In this document: positions 7,699 to 16,586 of the stretch, one piece after another
Numbering within the stretch: position 1 is the stretch's first letter
How the letters are laid out: every line of letters starts with the position of its first letter
Source of the DNA: Candidatus Faecalibacterium intestinigallinarum
Lineage (GTDB): Bacteria > Bacillota > Clostridia > Oscillospirales > Ruminococcaceae
DNA length: 38,444 bases
NCBI GenBank assembly: GCA_019113345.1
Contig: DXHQ01000005.1
Location: 1-38,444, forward strand
Reading direction: 5' to 3'
Translations under genes and position numbers: made by a program
The notes under the pieces: model-generated
The model's database searches: none
What the model saw: only the letters and a program-made list of their open reading frames with translations
What the model was told of the DNA's origin: nothing

Positions 7699-7729
7699 TG
7701 CCGCCTGACAAAAAACGGGCGGCATTTTT
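7699..7729 (+). terminator. Terminator of rqcH
   Basis: Stem TGCCGCC / GGCGGCA with an A-rich loop, followed by TTTTT. Confidence 0.85.
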
Positions 7730-7841
7730 GTGTATTTCGTGGAATTGCCCTCTTGCGCGCGGGCAAGACTTATAGTATCATAAGGATACCCTCTCGGTGG
7801 CGGCACAGTTCTGCACGCGCATGGGGCTGCCGTACTGGTTT

Positions 7842-8000
7842 CCCCCTCAGTCGTGCTTCGCACGCCAGCTCCCCCGCACGCGTGGGAGCCTCAGCGGTAT
7901 GGATTTTGAAAAAGTAACTGGAAAGTTTCATTTCTAAATCCATTCCTTATAACCTCTCACGCGTGCGGGGGAGGTGCCGAGCGCAGCGAGGCGGAGGGGG
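7842..8000. repeat. MITE-like inverted-repeat element, copy 1
   Basis: About 159 bp with no convincing gene. The ends (7842-7875 and 7967-8000) form 34-bp imperfect inverted repeats. Inside them is a perfect 15-bp inverted pair, CTCCCCCGCACGCGT at 7869-7883 and its complement at 7959-7973, and a further 8-bp pair ATGGATTT / AAATCCAT (7899-7906, 7936-7943), so the whole can fold into one long stem. The right end matches the right end of the element at 30529-30723 at 28 of 34 positions. No flanking target-site duplication is clear. The small open frames across it are not supported. Confidence 0.7.
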
Positions 8001-8018
8001 CAAGTGCGGTGCGGCGCC

Positions 8019-8127
8019 AGCGACGCCTCGCTGCTTCGTCCACCGGACGCGCATCGGCGTCGCTGCGCAAAAAAGTTTGATTTTTTTCAAAAAAGGGCTT
8101 GCAAAACACGGCCGGATATGGTAAAAT
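8019..8127 (+). promoter_or_regulatory. Promoter of the S10-spc-alpha operon with A/T tracts
   Basis: -35 TTGCAA (8099-8104), 17-base spacer, -10 TAAAAT (8122-8127). Directly upstream lie alternating tracts (six A at 8069-8074, seven T at 8081-8087, six A at 8089-8094), placed where an UP element would contact the RNA polymerase alpha C-terminal domains. Upstream again, AGCGACGCC (8019-8027) and GGCGTCGCT (8056-8064) form a perfect 9-bp inverted pair. Confidence 0.75.
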
Positions 8128-8133
8128 ATCTGA

Positions 8134-8464
8134 CGGCTGCAAAGGGCTTGTGCGATACAAGCGTGCAGGCCACGATATGCGTTGAGGCGGGAGGTTGCCG
8201 CACGGCGTGAGCCGATGCGGGTTATTTCCGCGGAGTATGTCCGATCTACGAACCGGGCGAAAGAATTACTGACAGTGAAGGGATATGTCCCCGCGCTTTT
8301 GGCGCGATGAGGACCAATGTCCGCTTGTCTTTGCTAGATTTCTTTCCGGGAAAACTGCGCAGCGGTTTACCGGCTTTTCTAATGCGAAGGCGTGAGACAC
8401 CCGGAACAGTGTGCAGTGATTCATCGACTTGCCCATACACAACATTTTGAGGAGGCACAGCCAC
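8134..8464 (+). promoter_or_regulatory. Long structured leader of the ribosomal operon
   Basis: About 330 untranslated bases separate the expected transcription start from rpsJ. Hairpins include GCTTGT/ACAAGC (8146-8162) and CGCGC/GCGCG (8292-8306). No frame with a ribosome-binding site is seen. A leader that binds a ribosomal protein (L4 in the E. coli S10 operon) would fit by analogy, but I recognise no known motif here. Confidence 0.5.
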
Positions 8465-8776
8465 ATGGCAGTCAAAGAGAAAATCAGAATCCGTCTTCAG
8501 AGCTACGACGTCCAGCTGATCGATGCTGCGGCAGAGAAGATCGTCGAGACCGCAAAGCGCACCGGCGCCCGCGTGTCCGGCCCCATCCCCCTGCCCACCG
8601 ACCGTGAGGTGGTCACCGTCCTGCGTGCGACCCACAAGTACAAGGATAGCCGCGAGCAGTTCGAGAGCCGCACCCACAAGCGCCTGATCGACATTCTGAA
8701 GCCGTCCAACAAGACGGTGGAGGCCCTGATGAGCCTCCAGCTCCCCGCTGGCGTGGACATCGAGATCAAGCTGTAA
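8465..8776 (+). CDS. rpsJ: 30S ribosomal protein S10
   Basis: 103 residues, full length. S10 sits in the head of the 30S subunit and, as NusE, also takes part in transcription antitermination. The family signature [16 protein letters not shown] is intact, with [10 protein letters not shown] at the start and [11 protein letters not shown] at the end. GAGGAGG lies nine bases before the ATG. First gene of the supercluster; it is separated from rplC by two hairpins in a 90-base gap. Confidence 0.98.
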   Translation: MAVKEKIRIRLQSYDVQLIDAAAEKIVETAKRTGARVSGPIPLPTDREVVTVLRATHKYKDSREQFESRTHKRLIDILKPSNKTVEALMSLQLPAGVDIEIKL

Positions 8777-8792
8777 CAAGGCTTGCAGGATG

Positions 8793-8839
8793 CCCTCGTT
8801 TCCCGAGGGGTCATGTTGGCGGTGACGTGCGCCGCCAAC
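8793..8839 (+). promoter_or_regulatory. Two hairpins between rpsJ and rplC
   Basis: CCCTCG/CGAGGG (8793-8809) and GTTGGCGG/CCGCCAAC (8815-8839), in tandem. Neither has a T-run, so they are not ordinary terminators; RNA processing, mRNA stability or protein binding are options. Confidence 0.5.
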
Positions 8840-8866
8840 CAATAACCTTTACAGGAGGAAAAGAAA

Positions 8867-9499
8867 ATGGTTAAAGGCATTATCGGCAAAAAGGTCGGTA
8901 TGACCCAGCTGTTCGATGAGAGCGGCAAGGTCATCCCTGTGACCGTCATCGAGGCAGGCCCCTGCACCGTCGTGCAGAAGAAGACTGTCGAGAGCGACGG
9001 CTATCAGGCTGTTCAGCTGGGCTTCGGCGAGGTTTCCGCCAAGAAGGTCAACAAGGCAGCCGCGGGCCACTTCAAGAAGGCGAACGTGGCCCCCAAGAAG
9101 ACCCTCCGCGAGTTCCGTCTCGAGGATGTCTCCGGCCTGAATGTGGGCGATGTCATCAAGGCTGACGTCTTCGCCGCCGGCGACAAGGTGGACGTCGCGG
9201 GCATCTCCAAGGGCAAGGGCTACCAGGGCGTCATCAAGCGCTACGGCCAGCACCGCCTGCGCGAGAGCCACGGCACCGGCCCCGTCGCACGGCACGCCGG
9301 TTCCAACGGCTCGACCTCGACCCCGAGCCGCGTTTACCCCGGCAAGCGCCTGCCCGGCCACATGGGCTTTGTGCGGGTCACCGTGCAGAACCTGACGGTC
9401 GTCAAGGTTGACACCGAGAACAATCTGATCGCTGTCAAGGGTGCGGTTCCCGGTACCAAGGGCACCATCGTCACCCTGGCCAACAGCGTGAAGGCCTAA
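8867..9499 (+). CDS. rplC: 50S ribosomal protein L3
   Basis: 210 residues. L3 binds early to 23S rRNA near the peptidyl transferase centre. The start [20 protein letters not shown], the central loop region with [11 protein letters not shown], and GNRVYPGK-like [15 protein letters not shown] are all present. AGGAGG lies eight bases upstream of the ATG. The next gene, rplD, begins after a 14-base gap. Confidence 0.98.
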   Translation: MVKGIIGKKVGMTQLFDESGKVIPVTVIEAGPCTVVQKKTVESDGYQAVQLGFGEVSAKKVNKAAAGHFKKANVAPKKTLREFRLEDVSGLNVGDVIKADVFAAGDKVDVAGISKGKGYQGVIKRYGQHRLRESHGTGPVARHAGSNGSTSTPSRVYPGKRLPGHMGFVRVTVQNLTVVKVDTENNLIAVKGAVPGTKGTIVTLANSVKA

Positions 9500-9513
9500 G
9501 GAGGAAAGCTACC

Positions 9514-10134
9514 ATGAAATTTGATGTAATCGATCGGAACGGCAACAAGGTCAGCGAGATCGAGCTTTCCGACGCCGTGTTCGGCATTACCCCGAACGAA
9601 AAGGCTGTTCACATCGCAGTCGTGAACTTCCTGGCCAACCAGCGCCAGGGCACCCAGAACACCAAGATCCGCAAGGAAGTCTCGGGCGGCGGCAAGAAGC
9701 CCTGGCGCCAGAAGGGCACCGGCCATGCCCGCCAGGGTTCCATCCGCGCTCCGCAGTGGACCCACGGCGGCGTCGCTCTGGGCCCCAAGCCCCGCAGCTA
9801 CAGCTACCACATCAACAATAAGGTCCGCCGCCTGGCTCTGCTCAGCGTGCTGAGCGACAAGGCCGCCAACGGCAACATGATCGTGGTCGACAGCCTGGCT
9901 GTCGAGGGCTACAAGACCAAGGCTGTGGTCGAGATGCTGAACGCCATCGGCGCCGGCAAGAAGAACCTGGTGGTCAACGAGACCGTCGACCCCATCTTCG
10001 TCAAGAGCGCCGCCAACATCCAGGGCGTCAAGACCACCTTCGCCGGCAGCGTGAACACCTATGACGTGCTGAACGCCGACAAGCTGATCATCAGCCAGGG
10101 CGCAGCGAAGAAGCTCGAGGAGGTGCTTGGCTAA
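9514..10134 (+). CDS. rplD: 50S ribosomal protein L4
   Basis: 206 residues. L4 lines the exit tunnel and, in E. coli, represses its own S10 operon, so it is the obvious candidate to act on the leader at 8134-8464. The loop that enters the tunnel is intact ([19 protein letters not shown]). Its TAA stop shares one base with the rplW start (translational coupling). Confidence 0.98.
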   Translation: MKFDVIDRNGNKVSEIELSDAVFGITPNEKAVHIAVVNFLANQRQGTQNTKIRKEVSGGGKKPWRQKGTGHARQGSIRAPQWTHGGVALGPKPRSYSYHINNKVRRLALLSVLSDKAANGNMIVVDSLAVEGYKTKAVVEMLNAIGAGKKNLVVNETVDPIFVKSAANIQGVKTTFAGSVNTYDVLNADKLIISQGAAKKLEEVLG

Positions 10135-10430
10135 TGAAAACCGCACATGACATCATCCTGAAGCCGGTCATCACCGAGAACTCCATGGCTGGCATCGCCG
10201 ACAAGAAGTACACCTTCAAGGTTGCCACCGACGCCACCAAGATCGAGATCGCCCAGGCGGTCGAGACCCTGTTCCCCGGCACCAAGGTCGCCAAGGTGAA
10301 CACCATTTCGGTCCGCGGCCGTTTCCGCCGCCAGGGCCTGCACGGCGGCTACACCGCCGCTTCCAAGAAGGCCATCGTCACCCTGACCAAGGACTCCAAG
10401 GAGATCGAGTTCTTCAACAGCATGGTCTGA
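10134..10430 (+). CDS. rplW: 50S ribosomal protein L23
   Basis: 98 residues. L23 sits at the tunnel exit and is a docking site for trigger factor and SRP. Typical stretches: HDIILKPVITENSM, YTFKVATDATKIEIAQAVE, and the basic loop GRFRRQGLHGGYTAASKKA. Its start overlaps the rplD stop by one base. The 82-base gap before rplB contains GGCCC/GGGCC and GGGG/CCCC hairpins but no terminator. Confidence 0.98.
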   Translation: MKTAHDIILKPVITENSMAGIADKKYTFKVATDATKIEIAQAVETLFPGTKVAKVNTISVRGRFRRQGLHGGYTAASKKAIVTLTKDSKEIEFFNSMV

Positions 10431-10512
10431 TGACCTTTCGGCCCGCCGAGGGCCGCCCTATGGGGATATGACCCCGATAATAATTCATGAGATAAGTTAA
10501 AGGAGAATAGCA

Positions 10513-11343
10513 ATGGCTATCAAGAAATACGGCCCCACTACCCCGGGCCGCCGCGGCATGACCGTCACGGACTACAGTGTCCTGTCCAAGGTCGCCCCTG
10601 AGCGCAGCCTGCTGGAGCCCATGAAGAAGCACAGCGGCCGCAACAACACCGGCAAGATCACCGTCCGCCACCAGGGCGGAGGCAACCGCACCAAGTACCG
10701 CGTCATCGACTTCAAGCGCCAGAAGGTGGATATGCCCGCTACCGTCAAGACCATCGAGTATGATCCCAACCGCAGCGCTTTCATCTGCCTGATCGAGTAT
10801 GCCGACGGCGTCAAGAGCTATATCATCTGCCCCGAAGGGCTGAAGGTGGGCGACACCGTCATCAGCAGCGCCGCCGCCGACATCAAGCCCGGCAACTGCC
10901 TGCCCTTTGAGAACATCCCCGTCGGTACCATCCTGCACAACATCGAGCTGTACCCCGGCCGCGGCGCCCAGCTGGTCCGTTCGGCCGGCAACATGGCCCA
11001 GCTGATGGCCAAGGAGAACGGCTACGCCCTGATCCGTCTGCCCTCCGGCGAGATGCGCAACGTGCCCCTGAGCTGCACCGCAGTTGTGGGCCAGGTCTCC
11101 AACATTGACCACGAGAACGTCAACCTGGGCAAGGCCGGCCGCAAGCGCCACATGGGCGTCCGTCCCGGCAGCCGCGGTTCCGTCATGAACCCCAACGACC
11201 ACCCGCACGGCGGCGGCGAGGGCCGCGCCCCGATCGGCCACTCCGGGCCTATGACCCCCTGGGGCAAGCCCGCACTGGGCCTCAAGACCCGCAAGCATCA
11301 CAAGCGCTCCGACAAGCTGATCGTGAAGCGTGCCGGCAAGTAA
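10513..11343 (+). CDS. rplB: 50S ribosomal protein L2
   Basis: 276 residues. L2 is needed for subunit joining and peptidyl transfer. The signature around the functionally important histidine is intact ([17 protein letters not shown]), preceded by the OB-fold part ([20 protein letters not shown]). AAAGGAG precedes the ATG. rpsS follows after 16 bases. Confidence 0.98.
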   Translation: MAIKKYGPTTPGRRGMTVTDYSVLSKVAPERSLLEPMKKHSGRNNTGKITVRHQGGGNRTKYRVIDFKRQKVDMPATVKTIEYDPNRSAFICLIEYADGVKSYIICPEGLKVGDTVISSAAADIKPGNCLPFENIPVGTILHNIELYPGRGAQLVRSAGNMAQLMAKENGYALIRLPSGEMRNVPLSCTAVVGQVSNIDHENVNLGKAGRKRHMGVRPGSRGSVMNPNDHPHGGGEGRAPIGHSGPMTPWGKPALGLKTRKHHKRSDKLIVKRAGK

Positions 11344-11359
11344 GAGAGGAGTGTAGACC

Positions 11360-11626
11360 ATGGGTAGAAGCATTAAGAAGGGACCTTTCGTCCAGCCTGC
11401 TCTTATGAAGCGCGTGGAAGCGATGAACGCTTCCGGCAAAAAGCAGGTCATCAAGACCTGGAGCCGGGCCTCCACCATCTTCCCCGAGTTCGTGGGCCAC
11501 ACCTTCGCCGTCCATGACGGCCGCAAGCACGTGCCTGTCTACGTCACCGAGGATATGGTTGGCCACAAGCTGGGTGAGTTCGTGCCCACCCGCACCTTCA
11601 AGGGCCACACCGGCAATTCTAAGTAA
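11360..11626 (+). CDS. rpsS: 30S ribosomal protein S19
   Basis: 88 residues. S19 is in the 30S head next to S13 and contacts A-site t[23 protein letters not shown] and the motif [17 protein letters not shown] are typical. Spacing to rplV is 19 bases with an AGGAGG site. Confidence 0.98.
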   Translation: MGRSIKKGPFVQPALMKRVEAMNASGKKQVIKTWSRASTIFPEFVGHTFAVHDGRKHVPVYVTEDMVGHKLGEFVPTRTFKGHTGNSK

Positions 11627-11645
11627 GTGAAGGAGGAACACAAAC

Positions 11646-11981
11646 ATGGAAGCTCGGGCAATTCTTCGTTATGCCCGCATTAGTCCGCGCAAGGTTTCGA
11701 TCGTGATGGACCTCATCCGTAACAAGCCCCTGGACGAAGCGATGGCGATCCTGCAGTACACCCCGAAGGCCGCTTGTGAGCCCCTTCTGAAGCTGGTGAA
11801 GTCTGCGGCTGCGAATGCAGAAAACAACTTCAATATGGATAAGAACAACCTCTATGTGGCCGAGTGCTACGTCTGCCCCGGCCCCACGCTGAAGCGGATG
11901 ATGCCCCGCGCCCAGGGCCGCGGCTACCGCATCCTGAAGCGCACCAGCCACATGACCGTCGTTCTGAAAGAGAAAGAGTAA
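11646..11981 (+). CDS. rplV: 50S ribosomal protein L22
   Basis: 111 residues. L22 forms part of the exit tunnel; the tip of its beta-hairpin is a site of macrolide-resistance mutations in other species. [18 protein letters not shown] and the hairpin part [16 protein letters not shown] are intact. AGGAGG precedes rpsC, 16 bases on. Confidence 0.98.
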   Translation: MEARAILRYARISPRKVSIVMDLIRNKPLDEAMAILQYTPKAACEPLLKLVKSAAANAENNFNMDKNNLYVAECYVCPGPTLKRMMPRAQGRGYRILKRTSHMTVVLKEKE

Positions 11982-11997
11982 GCGAGGAGGTAAACAA

Positions 11998-12711
11998 ATG
12001 GGCCAGAAAGTTAATCCGCACGGACTTCGTGTCGGCGTTATTAAAGACTGGGACAGCCGCTGGTTTGCTTCCAAGAAGGACTTCAGCGATAACCTGGTGG
12101 AGGATCACAAGATCCGCACTGAGCTGAAGGCTCTGCTCAAGGACGCCGGCGTCCCCAAGATCGAGATCGAGCGCACCGTGGATTCTTCCACCAGCGCCCC
12201 CCGCGTTACCGTCAACATCTACTGCGCCAAGCCCGGCATGGTGATCGGTAAGGGCGGCGAGGAGCGGGTCGCGCTCCAGTCCAAGCTCTCCAAGGAGTAC
12301 GGCAAGAACGTCGTGGTCAACGTCATCGAGGTGAAGAGCCCCTCCACCAACGCTCAGCTGGTGGCTGAGGACATCGCCCGTCAGCTGGAGAACCGCGTGA
12401 CCTTCCGCCGCGCCATGAAGCAGTGCATCCGCAACGCCATGAGCCCCCGCGACCGCAGCACCGTCCCCGCAAAGGGCATCAAGGCCATGGTTTCGGGCCG
12501 TCTGGCTGGCGCCGACATCGCCCGCACCGAGAGCTACCACGAGGGCACCATCCCCCTGCAGACCCTGCGCGCCGACATCGACTACGGCTTCGCTGAGGCT
12601 GCCACCACCTACGGCCGCATCGGCGTCAAGGTGTGGATCTACAAGGGCGAGGTCCTCAAGAGCGCGAAGACTGCCAAGACCGCGCCTAAGAAGGAAGGAG
12701 GCAACAAGTAA
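11998..12711 (+). CDS. rpsC: 30S ribosomal protein S3
   Basis: 237 residues, with KH domain ([10 protein letters not shown] near residue 82) and C-terminal domain (RAIRGKAM-type [17 protein letters not shown]). S3 forms the mRNA entry channel with S4 and S5 and has helicase activity there. A lysine-rich tail ([15 protein letters not shown]) ends the protein. Its stop shares one base with the rplP start. Confidence 0.98.
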   Translation: MGQKVNPHGLRVGVIKDWDSRWFASKKDFSDNLVEDHKIRTELKALLKDAGVPKIEIERTVDSSTSAPRVTVNIYCAKPGMVIGKGGEERVALQSKLSKEYGKNVVVNVIEVKSPSTNAQLVAEDIARQLENRVTFRRAMKQCIRNAMSPRDRSTVPAKGIKAMVSGRLAGADIARTESYHEGTIPLQTLRADIDYGFAEAATTYGRIGVKVWIYKGEVLKSAKTAKTAPKKEGGNK

Positions 12712-13151
12712 TGTTACTGCCTAAGCGTGTTAAGTACCGCCGCGTTCAGCGCGGCCGCATGACCGGCAAGGCCACCCGCGGCAACGTGGTGTGCCAGGGC
12801 CAGTACGGCCTTGTTGCCCTGGAGCCGGCCTGGATCACCTCTGCGCAGATCGAGGCCGCCCGTGTCGCCATGACCCGTTATATCAAGCGTGGCGGCAAGG
12901 TCTGGATCAAGATCTTCCCCGACAAGCCCGTCACCGAGAAGCCGGCCGAGACCCGCATGGGCTCCGGTAAGGGCTCGCCCGAGTACTGGGTGGCTGTCGT
13001 CAAGCCCGGCCGCGTGCTGTTTGAGCTGGCGGACGTAGACGAGGCGACTGCCCGCGAGGCCCTGCGCCTGGCCATGCACAAGCTGCCCATCAAGTGCAAA
13101 TTTGTTGTCCGCGAGGACTCCGTGAAGGAGGATGGCACCAATGAAGGCTAA
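12711..13151 (+). CDS. rplP: 50S ribosomal protein L16
   Basis: 146 residues. L16 helps build the A-site of the 50S subunit. [19 protein letters not shown] and [17 protein letters not shown], with the ERMGKGKG-type loop, are as expected. It overlaps rpsC by one base at its start and rpmC by eleven bases at its end, so three genes are tightly coupled. Confidence 0.98.
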   Translation: MLLPKRVKYRRVQRGRMTGKATRGNVVCQGQYGLVALEPAWITSAQIEAARVAMTRYIKRGGKVWIKIFPDKPVTEKPAETRMGSGKGSPEYWVAVVKPGRVLFELADVDEATAREALRLAMHKLPIKCKFVVREDSVKEDGTNEG

Positions 13152-13326
13152 TGAACTCCGCGAAATGCAGCCCGCAGAGCTGACCAGCAAGCTGGCAGAC
13201 CTGAAGAGCGAGCTGTTTAACCTGCGTTTCCAGCATGCCATCAACCAGCTGGAGAACCCCGGCCGCATCGAAGCAGTCAAGCGCGACATCGCCCGTGTGA
13301 TGACCGTGCTGGCAGAGAAGCAGTAA
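13141..13326 (+). CDS. rpmC: 50S ribosomal protein L29
   Basis: 61 residues, normal for L29, a helical hairpin near the tunnel exit. [14 protein letters not shown] and [19 protein letters not shown] are typical. The start at 13141 rather than the in-frame ATG at 13132 is chosen because AAGGAGG then lies at correct spacing and the conserved Met-Lys begins there. The beginning overlaps rplP by eleven bases. Confidence 0.97.
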   Translation: MKANELREMQPAELTSKLADLKSELFNLRFQHAINQLENPGRIEAVKRDIARVMTVLAEKQ

Positions 13327-13338
13327 GGAGGTCAAACG

Positions 13339-13596
13339 ATGGAAGAACGTAATCTGCGCAAGACCCGCGTCGGCGTGGTCGTATCCGACAAGATGGACAA
13401 GACCATCGTGGTTGCCGTCAAGGACAGCGTGCAGCACCCCCTGTACAAGAAGATCCTGAAGCGTACCGCCAAGTTCAAGGCTCGTGACGAGAAGAACGAG
13501 TGCGGCATCGGCGATCGTGTTGAGATCATGGAGTGCCGCCCCCTGAGCAAGGACGTCCGCTGGCGCCTGGTCCGTATCGTCGAGAAGGCGAAGTAA
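13339..13596 (+). CDS. rpsQ: 30S ribosomal protein S17
   Basis: 85 residues, OB-fold protein that binds 16S rRNA early in assembly. [20 protein letters not shown] and the signature [20 protein letters not shown] are present. AGGAGG precedes it. A 50-base gap separates it from rplN. Confidence 0.98.
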   Translation: MEERNLRKTRVGVVVSDKMDKTIVVAVKDSVQHPLYKKILKRTAKFKARDEKNECGIGDRVEIMECRPLSKDVRWRLVRIVEKAK

Positions 13597-13646
13597 GCCT
13601 TTTCGGCCCAACGCTGCTTTGAACAGTTTGAAAGGAGAAGTCTGAT

Positions 13647-14015
13647 ATGATTCAGATGCAAACTTATCTCAAAGTTGCCGACAACACCGGTGCCAAAGAG
13701 CTGATGTGCTTCCGCGTGCTGGGCGGTACCCGCAAGAGATATGCAAATATTGGCGACGTCGTGGTCTGCTCTGTCAAGAAGGCGGCCCCCGGCGGCACCG
13801 TGAAGAAGGGCGACGTTGTGAAGGCTGTCATCGTGCGCAGCAAGCACGGCGTGCGCCGCGACGACGGGTCCTACATCCGCTTTGATGAGAACGCCGCCGT
13901 CATCGTCATGGCTGACAAGAGCCCCAAGGGCACCCGTATCTTTGGACCGGTGGCCCGCGAGCTGCGTGATGCCGGTTACACCAAGATCCTGAGCCTGGCT
14001 CCGGAATCGCTGTAA
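13647..14015 (+). CDS. rplN: 50S ribosomal protein L14
   Basis: 122 residues, first gene of the classical spc part. L14 forms an intersubunit bridge. [20 protein letters not shown] and the signature region [20 protein letters not shown] are intact, ending in [10 protein letters not shown]. There is no promoter or terminator before it, so S10 and spc are continuous. Confidence 0.98.
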   Translation: MIQMQTYLKVADNTGAKELMCFRVLGGTRKRYANIGDVVVCSVKKAAPGGTVKKGDVVKAVIVRSKHGVRRDDGSYIRFDENAAVIVMADKSPKGTRIFGPVARELRDAGYTKILSLAPESL

Positions 14016-14031
14016 GGGAGGTATTCAGACT

Positions 14032-14346
14032 ATGAATAATCTTCATGTCAAGTCCGGCGACAACGTCATGATCATCAGCGGCAAGGACAAGGGCCACACC
14101 GGCAAGGTGCTGCAGGTCAGCCCTGCCGAGGGCAAGGTCATCGTTGAAGGCCAGAACATGGTCACCAAGCACGTCAAGCCCCGCCGTCAGGGCGAGCAGG
14201 GCGGCATCGTCAAGGCTGAGGGCGCCATGTACGCCTGCAAGGTGATGCCCATCTGCCCCAAGTGCGGCAAGGCTGTCCGCGTCGGCCATGTGGAAAAGGA
14301 CGGCAAGATGGTCCGCGTCTGCAAGAAGTGCGGCGCTGAGCTGTAA
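14032..14346 (+). CDS. rplX: 50S ribosomal protein L24 with C-terminal zinc ribbon
   Basis: 104 residues. An N-terminal KOW domain (SGDNVMIISGKDKGHTGKVL) is followed by a C-terminal four-cysteine knuckle: ICPKCGKAVRVGH, then VCKKCGAEL. L24 starts 50S assembly. The zinc ribbon occurs in many Firmicutes L24 proteins and adds to the zinc load of this cluster (also S14, L36 and Adk). Confidence 0.97.
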   Translation: MNNLHVKSGDNVMIISGKDKGHTGKVLQVSPAEGKVIVEGQNMVTKHVKPRRQGEQGGIVKAEGAMYACKVMPICPKCGKAVRVGHVEKDGKMVRVCKKCGAEL

Positions 14347-14364
14347 GGAAAGGAGTAAGGAACA

Positions 14365-14907
14365 ATGGCTCGTCTGAAAGACCAGTATATCAATGAGATT
14401 GCTCCTGCTCTGAACAAGAAGTTCGGCTACAAGAGCGTCATGCAGATCCCCAAGCTCGACAAGGTTGTCATCAACGTTGCCTGCGGCGAGGCCAAGGAGA
14501 ACGAGAAGATCCTGGAGTCGGTCATGAAGGACCTGGCCCAGATCACCGGCCAGAAGGCAGTCATCTGCCGCGCCAAGAAGAGCGTCGCAAACTTCAAGCT
14601 GCGCGCCGGCACCCCCATCGGCTGCAAGGTCACCCTGCGCGGCGAGCGGATGTACGAGTTCGTCGACCGTTTCTTCAACGTTGCGCTGCCCCGTGTCCGT
14701 GACTTCCGCGGCATCAACGGCAACGCATTCGACGGCCGCGGCAACTTTGCCTGCGGCATCAAGGAGCAGATCATCTTCCCCGAGATCGACTTCGACAAGG
14801 TCGACGCCGTCCGCGGCATGGACGTCTGCTTCGTCACCACCGCCAAGACCGACGAAGAGGGCAAAGAGCTGCTGAAGGCTCTGGGCGCTCCGTTCGAGAA
14901 CAACTAA
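14365..14907 (+). CDS. rplE: 50S ribosomal protein L5
   Basis: 180 residues. L5 binds 5S rRNA and contacts P-site tRNA. The signature [19 protein letters not shown] and the loop [20 protein letters not shown] are intact; the C-terminus has [20 protein letters not shown]. In E. coli the start of this gene carries the S8 repressor site; I see no clear equivalent here. Confidence 0.98.
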   Translation: MARLKDQYINEIAPALNKKFGYKSVMQIPKLDKVVINVACGEAKENEKILESVMKDLAQITGQKAVICRAKKSVANFKLRAGTPIGCKVTLRGERMYEFVDRFFNVALPRVRDFRGINGNAFDGRGNFACGIKEQIIFPEIDFDKVDAVRGMDVCFVTTAKTDEEGKELLKALGAPFENN

Positions 14908-14924
14908 GGGAGGAGATTACCAAA

Positions 14925-15110
14925 ATGGCAAAGCTGTCTATGAAGCTCAAGCAGGCCCGACCTGCAAAGTTCTCCACCCGCGCATACACCCGCTGCCGCA
15001 TCTGCGGCCGGCCCCACTCTGTGCTGCGCAAGTACGGCATCTGCCGTGTGTGCTTCCGTGAGCTGGCCTACAAGGGCGAGATCCCGGGCGTCAAGAAGGC
15101 TTCCTGGTAA
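14925..15110 (+). CDS. rpsN: 30S ribosomal protein S14, zinc-binding type
   Basis: 61 residues: the short C+ form (type Z). Four zinc-binding cysteines are visible as [20 protein letters not shown] plus the next Cys, i.e. C-x2-C and C-x2-C. Many Firmicutes also keep a zinc-free paralogue for zinc starvation; none lies in this window. It is followed by a 111-base gap with a strong hairpin. Confidence 0.97.
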   Translation: MAKLSMKLKQARPAKFSTRAYTRCRICGRPHSVLRKYGICRVCFRELAYKGEIPGVKKASW

Positions 15111-15135
15111 TTGACCGGGGGCCCAAGGCAAGTTG

Positions 15136-15172
15136 GATACCCGCCCCGGGGCCAAGGTTTCGGGGCGGTATC
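15136..15172 (+). promoter_or_regulatory. Strong hairpin between rpsN and rpsH
   Basis: GATACC-C-GCCCCG pairs with CGGGGC-GGTATC: 12 bp with a single bulged C and a 12-base loop. What follows is ATTATAAAAG, not a T-run, so it is not a normal terminator. It sits in the largest gap of the spc part, directly before the S8 gene. Confidence 0.55.
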
Positions 15173-15221
15173 ATTATAAAAGAAAAACAAACACAAAAGC
15201 TAATCTAAGGAGGTTAGTGGC

Positions 15222-15620
15222 ATGCAAATCACCGATCCTATCGCGGACCTGCTCACCCGCATCCGCAACGCCAGCACTGCCAAACACCCTTCTGTGGAGA
15301 TCCCGGCTTCTAACATGAAGAAGGCCATCTGCCAGATCCTGGTCGACGAAGGGTACGTCAAGAGCATGCAGGTCAAGAACGACACCGTTCAGGGCACCAT
15401 CGTGCTGAACCTGAAGTACCAGGCAAACGGCGAGCCTGTCGTCGCCGGGCTGAAGCGCATTTCCAAGCCGGGCCTGCGCGTCTACACCGACTGCGAGAAT
15501 ATGCCCCGCGTCATGAAGGGCCTGGGCATCGCAATCATTTCCACCTCGAAGGGCATCATGACCGATAAGGCCGCCCGTGCTGCGCACGTCGGCGGCGAGG
15601 TTCTGGCCTACGTGTGGTAA
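15222..15620 (+). CDS. rpsH: 30S ribosomal protein S8
   Basis: 132 residues. S8 organises the central domain of 16S rRNA and in E. coli represses the spc operon. [18 protein letters not shown] and the C-terminal signature [18 protein letters not shown] are complete. AAGGAGG lies eight bases before the ATG. The hairpin just upstream (15136-15172) could be a control site. Confidence 0.98.
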   Translation: MQITDPIADLLTRIRNASTAKHPSVEIPASNMKKAICQILVDEGYVKSMQVKNDTVQGTIVLNLKYQANGEPVVAGLKRISKPGLRVYTDCENMPRVMKGLGIAIISTSKGIMTDKAARAAHVGGEVLAYVW

Positions 15621-15637
15621 GAAAGGGGTAAAAGACA

Positions 15638-16189
15638 ATGTCGAGAATTGGAAGAAAACCCATCGTCATTCCTGCCGGCGTCACCGTCACTGTCGATGAG
15701 GCAGCGCACACCGTCGCCGTCAAGGGCCCCAAGGGCAGCCTGAATTCCAACTATCATCCCCTGATGACCGTCAAGGTCGAGGGCAATGAAGTTTTGGTTG
15801 CCCGCCCCAATGACGAGAACCTTGCAAAGAGCCTGCACGGCCTGACCCGCACCAACATCGCCAACATGGTCAACGGTGTGGTCAACGGCTATTCCAAGGA
15901 TATGGAGATCGTGGGCGTCGGCCTGCGCTGCCAGAAGCAGGGCTCCAACCTGGTCATGAACCTGGGCTTCTCGCACCAGGTCATCATTTCGGATACCGAC
16001 GACATCAAGATCGAGTGGAAGGATCCGAACAACTTCACCATTACCGGCATCGACAAGCAGAAGGTCGGCCAGTTTGCCGCCGAAGTCCGCGCCAAGAAGC
16101 CGCCCGAGCCGTACAAGGGCAAGGGCATCCGCTACAAGGGCGAGGTCGTCAAGCACAAGGAAGGCAAAGCCGGCAAGGGCAAGAAATAA
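15638..16189 (+). CDS. rplF: 50S ribosomal protein L6
   Basis: 183 residues, two similar domains. L6 lies at the base of the L7/L12 stalk near the factor-binding site. SRIGRKPIVIPAGVTV opens the protein and the signature PEPYKGKGIRYKGEVVKHKEG is near the C-terminus. It ends in a lysine-rich tail. rplR follows after 18 bases. Confidence 0.98.
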   Translation: MSRIGRKPIVIPAGVTVTVDEAAHTVAVKGPKGSLNSNYHPLMTVKVEGNEVLVARPNDENLAKSLHGLTRTNIANMVNGVVNGYSKDMEIVGVGLRCQKQGSNLVMNLGFSHQVIISDTDDIKIEWKDPNNFTITGIDKQKVGQFAAEVRAKKPPEPYKGKGIRYKGEVVKHKEGKAGKGKK

Positions 16190-16207
16190 GGTAAGGAGTG
16201 AAAGACA

Positions 16208-16567
16208 ATGGTTAAGCAGATCGACAAGAACGAAGCCCGTCTTCGTCGTCATCGCCGCGTTCGCGGCAAGATCAGCGGCACCGCCGCACGTCCTCGCCTG
16301 GATGTTTTCCGCTCCGCCAAGCACATTTACGCTCAGATCATTGACGATGAGAAGGGCGTGACTCTGGTGTCGGCGTCCTCCATGGACAAGGACTTTGAAG
16401 GTTTCGGCGGCAACGTCGAGGCCGCTGCCAAGGTTGGCAAAAAGGTCGCCGAGCGTGCCCTGGAGAAGGGCATCACGGAGGTCGTGTTCGACCGCGGCGG
16501 TTTCGTGTATCATGGCCGTGTCAAGGCCCTGGCTGACGGCGCCCGCGAGGGCGGCCTGAAGCTGTAA
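16208..16567 (+). CDS. rplR: 50S ribosomal protein L18
   Basis: 119 residues. L18 binds 5S r[23 protein letters not shown] at the N-terminus, [18 protein letters not shown], and [20 protein letters not shown] near the end are typical. AAGGAGTG precedes the ATG. Confidence 0.98.
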   Translation: MVKQIDKNEARLRRHRRVRGKISGTAARPRLDVFRSAKHIYAQIIDDEKGVTLVSASSMDKDFEGFGGNVEAAAKVGKKVAERALEKGITEVVFDRGGFVYHGRVKALADGAREGGLKL

Positions 16568-16586
16568 CGAGAGGAGGAAGACAGTT

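Noticed and set aside
7753-7781. Possible promoter TTGCGC-17-TATCAT before the first repeat element
   Set aside because: Weak boxes, inside a TTGCCC/GGGCAA hairpin, and no gene to serve; not enough to call.
5929-7863. Open frame of 644 codons on the minus strand
   Set aside because: Antisense to rqcH, whose motifs are clear; the frame reads through the rqcH terminator.
7696-8210. Small open frames of 73 and 78 codons after rqcH
   Set aside because: They run through the rqcH terminator, the inverted-repeat element and the S10 promoter, and lack ribosome-binding sites.
8134-8464. Known riboswitch or tRNA in the S10 leader
   Set aside because: No conserved riboswitch core, T-box or cloverleaf could be recognised; left as an unassigned leader.
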